Below are positions 56,989-64,000 of a DNA stretch of 64,000 bases, piece after piece. The translations under genes and the position numbers were made by a program. Positions within the stretch are counted from its first letter, which is position 1, and every line of letters starts with the position of its first letter. Source of the stretch: Polytrichum commune (lineage: Eukaryota > Streptophyta > Polytrichopsida > Polytrichales > Polytrichaceae). The stretch lies in NCBI GenBank assembly GCA_950295325.1, contig OX485804.1:34226001-34290000 (forward strand). The letters run 5' to 3'. A model generated the notes under the pieces. The model was not told the DNA's origin. It saw nothing but the letters and a program-made list of their open reading frames with translations, and made no database searches.

Positions 56989-56991
56989 TAA

Positions 56992-57211
56992 GGCTCATCT
57001 ACCGTAAGTAGGTATGTTGTCGATTTCATATCATCACTTATAAAGGCATTCTAAGGTGACATGTCTACGTACTTGCCAATTTAACAAACTACAATCTTCC
57101 ATAAAGGCGAGTGGTCAAAAGGCATGGACTTTAATTTAGGATGAAACTTCCGTCATCCGCATTCACACCTGGCTTGTTGCCCTCATGCTCCCCTTGTATT
57201 ACACGATTTAT
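56992..57211. other. intergenic, nothing assigned
   Basis: No supported feature. Confidence 0.4.
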
Positions 57212-57285
57212 GGTCATTAGTGTCACATGCGTAATAGTTTCATTTACGCTATTGTGAGGGGTATGCTAAGTTACACTAATCACCA
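57212..57285 (-). repeat. R4 short dispersed repeat, reversed
   Basis: The reverse complement matches 42420-42485 and 58797-58862; a shorter piece may lie at 57373-57410. Confidence 0.45.
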
Positions 57286-57410
57286 ACAACTTCACGATTA
57301 GGGTCACCTCATCACACTTGGCGTTCAAGTGCACTTACTTATATCTTGACACGAGTATGGTCAACAATGTTATGAGGTGTATGCTTATGTTACACAATGG
57401 TCTATAATCG

Positions 57411-58796
57411 ACTAAAGTGTACACAAATGACACTTGGCATCAATGTGCTTGAGAATACATTCCTCTTGCACACTAGAATATAAACACATGGCACTTACCA
57501 ACAATATGCTTCATAACACCTTCCACTTGCATACTAGAACACAAAATTGTCATCTCCAGTATCCCAACGTGCTGCACTAAATATCATAATGTAAATAAAT
57601 GTCCACTCAAAAGAGTTACGTATGTTGGAAAATAGCATCATATGGACGATTAGCAAATGCGACACTTTGAGACCACTAGGCATCTAGTCGAGGCCCTTTC
57701 CAAATAGTGTACGTGACACTAAACACCATGAAGGGGGTACTAAGCTTACCAAAAGGGGGTGATTGGGCAAGGCTGCACCCTTCTACGGATTGTGTTGACA
57801 AATCGACCTAATTATGGAGAAGCCAGTCACCGCTCTGCCGAAATTATTTTTTGTACGCGTGAAGTGGCAATAGCACAAAGTACAACACTATTAGCAACAA
57901 ACGTCATGGCATGGGTTGCAAAAATTTGTGTGATTGTGAATGCGGTGACGAGCCAAGGACGGATCCTTGCAGGCCAAAAGGACTTGACTTTGTGAATCCC
58001 ACTATTGGGAGTGAAATAGCTTGCAAAATTCTCGAAGTTTGTTGGCTCTGTCTGTAGGACAGAGACTATGCATCAACTTCTTCGTTTCAAGAGCAAATTT
58101 CCTAACCACTTTGTGTTCACACTTGGATGTTTCTTGTTCTTGTTATTTTTGGTCCACTGTATTTCATGTGGATGTTATCTATAGTTTATATATATATATA
58201 TATATATATAAGTGCTCCCTAAAATGCATCGAAAGAAATCTAGTTAACTATAGTTATTTTGGTAGTTCTTGATTATTTATTTCAAAAATTTTGGGTGATA
58301 AATGAGTAGCTTCAATCCTTGACCCGTATTTGAGAAGAAGGTGCACAAAATCCAAGAAAGGTTTGGTATAGTGAATAGCCATGAATTGGCATGAGCAAAG
58401 TGGACAACTACAATTGTAGTCTTTCATAATAAAGAACAGAGCCTCACGGTTCTACCGTTTTCTTGTTTCAATAGCACTACACCATTCATGCATGGTGTAA
58501 ACTATTTGCAAAGGGCCTGAATTAGATGCCTAGAGGCTTAGAACTGTCATGTTTTTGAATTGCCAACATGATCAAGATAAGTGATGTTTTGAAGTGCAAG
58601 ATTATTTACATTATGACATTTAGCATAGCCCATTGACATGCGTTGATTGATAGTTTTGCATTTTGATTTATAAGAAGGTAATATGGCGACGTTAATGACA
58701 ACTTCTGCAAAATGATGAGGCAAAGAAGAGCCAACATTAAGATATTATTAAGCATGCAAATGACAAATGTTGTGTGGTTGCACTAATGGTTGACCT
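57411..58796. other. intergenic with (TA)n
   Basis: No supported gene. A (TA)n microsatellite lies at about 58186-58210. Confidence 0.45.
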
Positions 58797-58862
58797 TGTT
58801 GATCATTAGTGTAACCTAGGGGGGCCCATAATAGGGTAAATGACACTATTAGTCAGGTGACA
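58797..58862 (+). repeat. R4 short dispersed repeat
   Basis: GTTGATCATTAGTGTAACCT and GACACTATTAGTCAGGTGAC match the copy at 42420. Confidence 0.45.
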
Positions 58863-61239
58863 CTAAATAAGTATGGTGTAGTTCTCCTCTCCCATGACAA
58901 AATGATTTAACATTAGGGAAGGGAAAACAAGGGATCCACGTTGTGACAAGAGCAAGTATTCCTTGGGCACATGGCTCAAGTGTAAAATTGTGATTGCACA
59001 AGTGCAAAGGAAAAGATATCTTGAAGAAGGTTGTTTTATAAATAAATAAAAGTGTGTCCAAAATTGCCTTCAATCTGAAGCACTTAATTTTTGAAAGTGA
59101 ATAATCTACTTGAGAGTTAGTATTTGTATTCACTACATGCAACTATCTACATGTCAATATGAGTCCACCTCCAAGTGGTGCTTCCTCCATGTACTTCGTA
59201 TGGTTAAATGAACTGGCCAACAATACGAGATTTTTTTTCCTTCCGCTTCTAGTACCCTTATATATATTAAAACCATCACATGAGAGAGGCATGTAACATA
59301 TAACAAAGGTTATACGCGGATGTTAAGGGTGAGTTTCCATGTAGGCTACTCGCCCACCATATTCTAGTGTGAATAAGGACAAACCTGCCCAAATGTAAAG
59401 GGAATTTGGCGGGGTTGGCTTTGGATGTGCCAACTGCACTAAATATGATATTTAGTGTCATATGGTATTTGATGTCACTATAGGAATTTTTTTGATAACA
59501 TTAATTATGTATAAGGTACTAAATATTGCCACGGATGGTGGATGAGTTCATCCATTGGCCAAAGCCATGCCTTCTCTTGTCAACAAGTTGTGATGAAATA
59601 TTGTCATGGGTGATTGAAATTTGGATGAAAAATCACATGCTAAGTGACAGTTTTGGGGATCACAAATTCTTAATGAACATATGAAGCTTAACGGCATGTG
59701 TTCATGGCCCTCCACATTCTAGCAAAATGCTAGTATGTGGTTGGATGACGACTTATACTGAACTACATGCAAACACCTCTAACCCACTAATGTCTAGAAT
59801 CTTGTGAACAAGCAGCCTACATGAAAACTTACCCTAAGACCATCGTCCCACCATTTCCCACCATTCCAGAAAGGTGGGGAACCACATGGTATGTACAAAG
59901 GGCCACGTGGGACAAAGACTTTGAAGGGCTTCTCCTTAAGAGCTCATTGATGGGTCTTATGTTATAGCTTATGTATGGAACTTGGATGAAATCTAGTAAC
60001 CTCGTAACCACTTCATCGCTTTTTCAGTAACCACTAAACCTTCAATATCTATAATTGATTCTCAATTGTGCGGCCATCTGAACCACTTCTCCAGCTAGAT
60101 CATTGGTTAAGTCAACGTGCTTGTTCATTGCTCCAACGGGTACAATGACATGTCACAAGGTCATTTATAGCATTACATGCAAACTGGGGCGCGGACGACT
60201 TTATGAATAAGCTTCCATACCCAACTGTTCAAAATCGCACCATATGCTTGTCTCATAGGGCTTAAGGCTATTGCTATTGAGACCGACCACCGCATGTCTA
60301 TGCTCCCCATTATAACATTGTACGAACCAAATCCTTCAATGAATCCTTGGCATTGGTAAGCTTAATATGCGGTGGGATGAACATACTCAACATTTCCAAT
60401 TGACCGTAGTAAGCTTAATAAAAATACATGTGTTCCAAGTTGGAATTGTACATTACCGTCCTTGAGAAACATACTTAGGGTTCATGGGCTCACGTTCAAC
60501 TCAATGAAACACTTTTTTTTTTCTCTTTCCTCGTTTACCTCCGATCCAAGGGTTGATAATGGGGAATGTTGTTCATTTTTGAAAAATGGATTGATTGTTC
60601 AATATCAGTGTGCCATTTGTTGTAGATGGTGCTCCTATATTTGAGTCCATTGCCACAAGCACTCCAAATATTGTTCAACTAGCGGCCTTGGATGGGTGTG
60701 CCAACATGATAGTGGGTTGGGTAGGAAAGTCGTCTGATAAGTTATGATAGATTGTTGCAACATTCCAATTGTTGACTCATTGGTAGAAATTTTGGACTCC
60801 CTTATACATGTTCTCCCTCTTCTGATATTACATGCTTGGTTGCAAAGAAAGTGATGTATTAACCAAATGCCATATGCTTGAAAATATGACATTATCGAGG
60901 TTTTACCAAGAAAATGGCTTTATCTTGATGAAAAATGGCATTTTGAACATACAATGAAGATATACATGTATGGAAAAAAACACATTTCGTATTGTAGAAA
61001 TATGTTCACAATGTCACACAATAAGGAGTTTAAAAGATAACATGGTCCCATGATGATGTCTTCATCATATCACACACTACATAGTAAGGTTCTATTGTTG
61101 TATGATGAGGTTTGTTGATGTTGGAAATTGACGTCTTATTCAATTAATCCATAAAAGGTTGCATGTCATCAATGACATCTGCAACTAAAAACTCCAAAGA
61201 ATGCTCCACTTTAGATTTTGATAATAATTGTGGCATACT
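58863..61239. other. intergenic, nothing assigned
   Basis: No supported gene, RNA or repeat. Confidence 0.45.
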
Positions 61240-62900
61240 CACGGGCTTTATGAAGCTTGGCTATTGGTGTTGGTTAGTCAGCCACATCATCCTCCTCCAT
61301 TAGCTCTTCATTCAAATCTAAACCCAAATGGACTTCTCTACTCCATTCCAAACCCACCAACTCAGCCATGCCTACAACGCATCCCTCGCATCAGATCATT
61401 CATTTATCAAATACCACCTCACCACCAAAATTCCAACCTGAAATTGTCCCCACCTTAGATGTTGTCAAGATTCAACTTAAAACTATCCATACAAGAATGT
61501 AACCCAGATAAAGACATCCAAGTAAACCAACCGACCATTCAAATACAAAACTCAGAAGCCAACATATACGATCAAAGAGGAAACCACATGGCCACCATAT
61601 CCACTGAAAGATTACAATGGCTATGGAACCAATTCTCCCACACTAACCACACACACTTAAAAAACTTCCTCCAACCCCCACCCCAAAATTTCGGAACAGA
61701 AATACTCTGGCTCATACAAAGATACACAACCATACTCCCTAAGAGGAAGCCAAAAACCATACAACCCAAGAATTTACACCACACACTACACCCGACAATT
61801 ACTAAGACATTAATTGAATCCTTTAAAATCACACACTCGTACTACTCTTCCCCACTCACATGTCCCACATAACTCACGCAATATTACTCACTCCACAACT
61901 GAGATATAATATTCGGTTCCATAGGCCAAGCACAATCCTACAGATGGAAAGGTATCAACCTAGCACACCCTACGGACCACAATACAACCATAGAAGCCAT
62001 TCACTGGGCCAAAATGGCAGCCAAAGAAGACAAAAAGACCGTCACCATCCTCATAATTAACCATAATGACTGGACATCACAACAAATCCCAATTACCACG
62101 AAAGGGGACATACACATCCTTGCAACCATCCCCCCACACACCATACAACCCCACGCCAGAATGGCCAAAATATTACCAATACATAGAACCCTCACTCACA
62201 TCAATAATATGTATACACAACCAAACCAACCCAACACTGGAACTACAAACTCCACGAGAATTACCACAAGTCCTAACACAAACCACAAACACACACATAG
62301 ACACCTTCCCCATCAACCCCACCCCACCAAACTACCATATTAAATTCTCAAACGCATGGAAATGTGCACCCATCAACAACACCCCCCCCCCCAACTAGCC
62401 CTGCCAACTAGATACTATCACCAACACCATCCCAAATAACATCCACAACAATGCATGTACACAGATGGATCATTCATCCCCCCTCTAAAAACTCCGAGGA
62501 CCAAATAGTGGGCAACACTACAGGATCAGGAGTATACAACCCCAACACGAACATCCAAATAGTAGAGAGACTACCAGGGTACCAAAACATCCTCAAAGCA
62601 TAACTAAACGCTATATTAATAGCTATTAAAACCATTAAAACCACACAAACTGACACACACATATTTACAGACAACCTTAACACCATCTACCTCATCAGCA
62701 ACCACATACAACACCCAACCTCACAACACCACCACACAGATAAACTCCTTATAGCAGCCATAATACACCAAATCTACTGGACCCCGCACTTAATACACAT
62801 ACATAAAGTAAGGGCTCACACGGGCATCACAAGAAACGAAATAGCCGACACACTAGCCAATGAAGGAACACTCAAGGAAAAACCAACTGCCAATTAGTGT
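61240..62900 (+). mobile_element. decayed LINE, copy c: unassigned domain and RNase H
   Basis: C/A-rich stretch whose composition differs sharply from its flanks. In one main frame it reads: a linker (RLQWLWNQFSH, then QNFGTEILWLIQRY) at 61459-61872; after two stops, an unassigned domain (DIIFGSIGQAQSYRWKGINL, then TVTILIINHNDW) at 61903-62073; a linker rich in Pro and Thr; and RNase H to a stop at 62895-62897. Copy b on the other strand has the same order. No reverse transcriptase or endonuclease was found upstream, so this copy is 5'-truncated. No target duplication was identified. Confidence 0.75.
62455..62897 (+). pseudogene. RNase H domain of LINE copy c, inactive
   Basis: RNase HI-type motifs in order: YTDGSF at the start, ILKA then a TAA at 62601-62603 and LNAILIAI, FTDNLNTIYLI, and the C-terminal HKVRAHTGITRNEIADTLANEGT-like motif (quoted in part: VRAHTGI, NEIADTLA). 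The TAA stands where family members carry the catalytic glutamate (AEL pattern). A frameshift separates TDGSF from the rest, near 62500. In LINEs this domain removes RNA from the cDNA hybrid. This copy cannot make an active enzyme. Confidence 0.8.
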
Positions 62901-63600
62901 AATCAAGCCACCTCCACCTGACCTTCAATCAAACTCTGGAAGAAAATTTTAACAACTACTTAAGCTTACTTGAATCTTCTTCGATTTTACTTCAACCTCC
63001 ATCCAATCTGAAGATTCAAAAGTGCAACATGTGTTATGGAACCAAGATTTAAAACAAATAACTTGAGTTAAGTTAAGTTGACCCACCAATGGTCATGATT
63101 CATGTTCTTCTTCCGATTCATTTTGAACTTGGAAGAACTCCCTGAGCCCAAGGTAGATCCTCAATGTGGTGTCCCACCACTTATGCACATTAATCACATC
63201 TATTATATGACAAATTGGACCTAAAAATTTCCTATTACATGCACCATAGTTGTAATATGGGTATTGAATCGTGATGAGTTTGTGCCACTTTTCATTAAAA
63301 AAATAAAAAATGTTAATCAAATTTTGTATGGAATCATACTATATTGTGCATATATGTATGGCATGACATTTTTCTTTGACAACACTCTAGATAAATCTAG
63401 AGAACAAGCGGGAACTTCCAACATCACATACATGTTTGGCCATTTTATCATAGTTGGAAGTGACTTATTTGGAACTATCTTGTTTGGTGAGAAATTTTAG
63501 ATCACAAAAATTTCATCTCAAGTTCTGTAATCAAAGTAGAGATGCAAAAAGTCACAAAAACCTAAAGTGTAGTTTTGCTTACTTTGTAAACAATTACATA
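62901..63600. other. intergenic, nothing assigned
   Basis: No supported feature. Confidence 0.4.
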
Positions 63601-63601
63601 G

Positions 63602-63640
63602 ACCCCCCCCCCCCCAACACACACACACACACACACACAA
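63602..63640. repeat. poly-C and (AC)n microsatellite
   Basis: A run of about 15 C followed by about ten AC units. Confidence 0.9.
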
Positions 63641-63805
63641 TTGTTTTCACTATTGACCTCAAATGGTGGCTATATTTCGAGCCCACACTTGTTCTCATTG
63701 CAAGACATGTCTTTGTGGTGTTTGGCTTTATCTACAAGTCTTGCCATATACCACTCAAAGATAGGTGTTTGATTGAAAAGAATAACCACACAAGACCCAC
63801 ATACT
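63641..63805 (-). repeat. R1 dispersed repeat, reversed fragment
   Basis: The reverse complement shows ATCAAACACCTATCTTTGAG, TGGTATATGG and an ACATGTCTTGCAATG-like block in R1 order. Confidence 0.5.
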
Positions 63806-64000
63806 TTACACTTATGAATGTTGTCTTATTGTGGGCACTTTCCAACTCCAAACAACTATATATACCCATTGGGTCTGATTGGTAATTGTCTCATCCAATT
63901 AGCAATTACAAATTTTAAAGATCGTAAATTTAAGTTCCAAAATTGGAGTTGAGATGCAAACGAAACATTCTTGTTCCCTTGATTCGATCACACACGGCCT

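Noticed and set aside
61240-62900. DIRS-type retrotransposon because of a possible methyltransferase-like domain with RNase H
   Set aside because: The domain precedes RNase H instead of following it, and no tyrosine recombinase or split direct repeats were found; related copies have LINE-type ends.

Overview
The window reads as nuclear DNA of a land plant with a large, repeat-rich genome. Two multi-exon genes code for proteins of clear plant type: an NPF8 (PTR1/PTR5-like) peptide transporter on the + strand (23585-29645, five exons, 624 aa) and a GDP-mannose pyrophosphorylase of the CYT1/VTC1 type on the - strand (32486-35334, four exons, 361 aa). Both appear intact. They share no operon-like relation. 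The pyrophosphorylase supplies GDP-mannose for ascorbate, cell wall and glycoprotein synthesis; the transporter moves di-/tripeptides or related solutes. I cannot name the species. Long, repeat-filled introns and the transposon load suggest a large genome, possibly a non-angiosperm plant, but that is inference.

Region by region. 1-11.5 kb: AT-rich, gene-poor, with coding remnants, a Tourist-like MITE that forms a long hairpin (4436-4842), a 219-bp tandem array (5625-6485), a 184-bp array (9268-9826) and a 5'-truncated LINE with a 16-bp target duplication (9907-10322). 11.97-18.99 kb: a 7.0-kb GC-rich PIF/Harbinger transposon with TIRs, a TAA target duplication, a DDE transposase carrying one nonsense codon, and a Myb/trihelix-like second ORF on the opposite strand. 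19.99-21.21 kb: an internally deleted hAT element with an 8-bp target duplication. 21.7-23.5 kb: a degenerate tandem array leading into the NPF8 gene. 32.5-36.2 kb: the pyrophosphorylase gene and a CpG-rich upstream stretch.

36.2-64 kb: no intact gene seen. It holds two decayed LINE copies that keep an RNase H domain and, upstream of it, an unassigned domain (39710-42110 on -, 61240-62900 on +). It also holds a TA-flanked TIR element (42593-43533), a tRNA-derived SINE whose 3' end matches the LINE at 9.9 kb (50705-51073), a MITE family with TIRs beginning GGGCCGCTTCACACTATGG (best copies 53061-53541 and 56417-56988), a fold-back element and several microsatellites. An AT-rich dispersed repeat, called R1 here, occurs about ten times on both strands. 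One R1 copy was the Harbinger target site, and another runs right up to an NPF8 splice acceptor.

The observations I would check first are the conserved unassigned domain shared by the two decayed LINEs, the LINE/SINE pair with a common 3' tail, and three places where repeats or duplications touch splice sites of the two genes.
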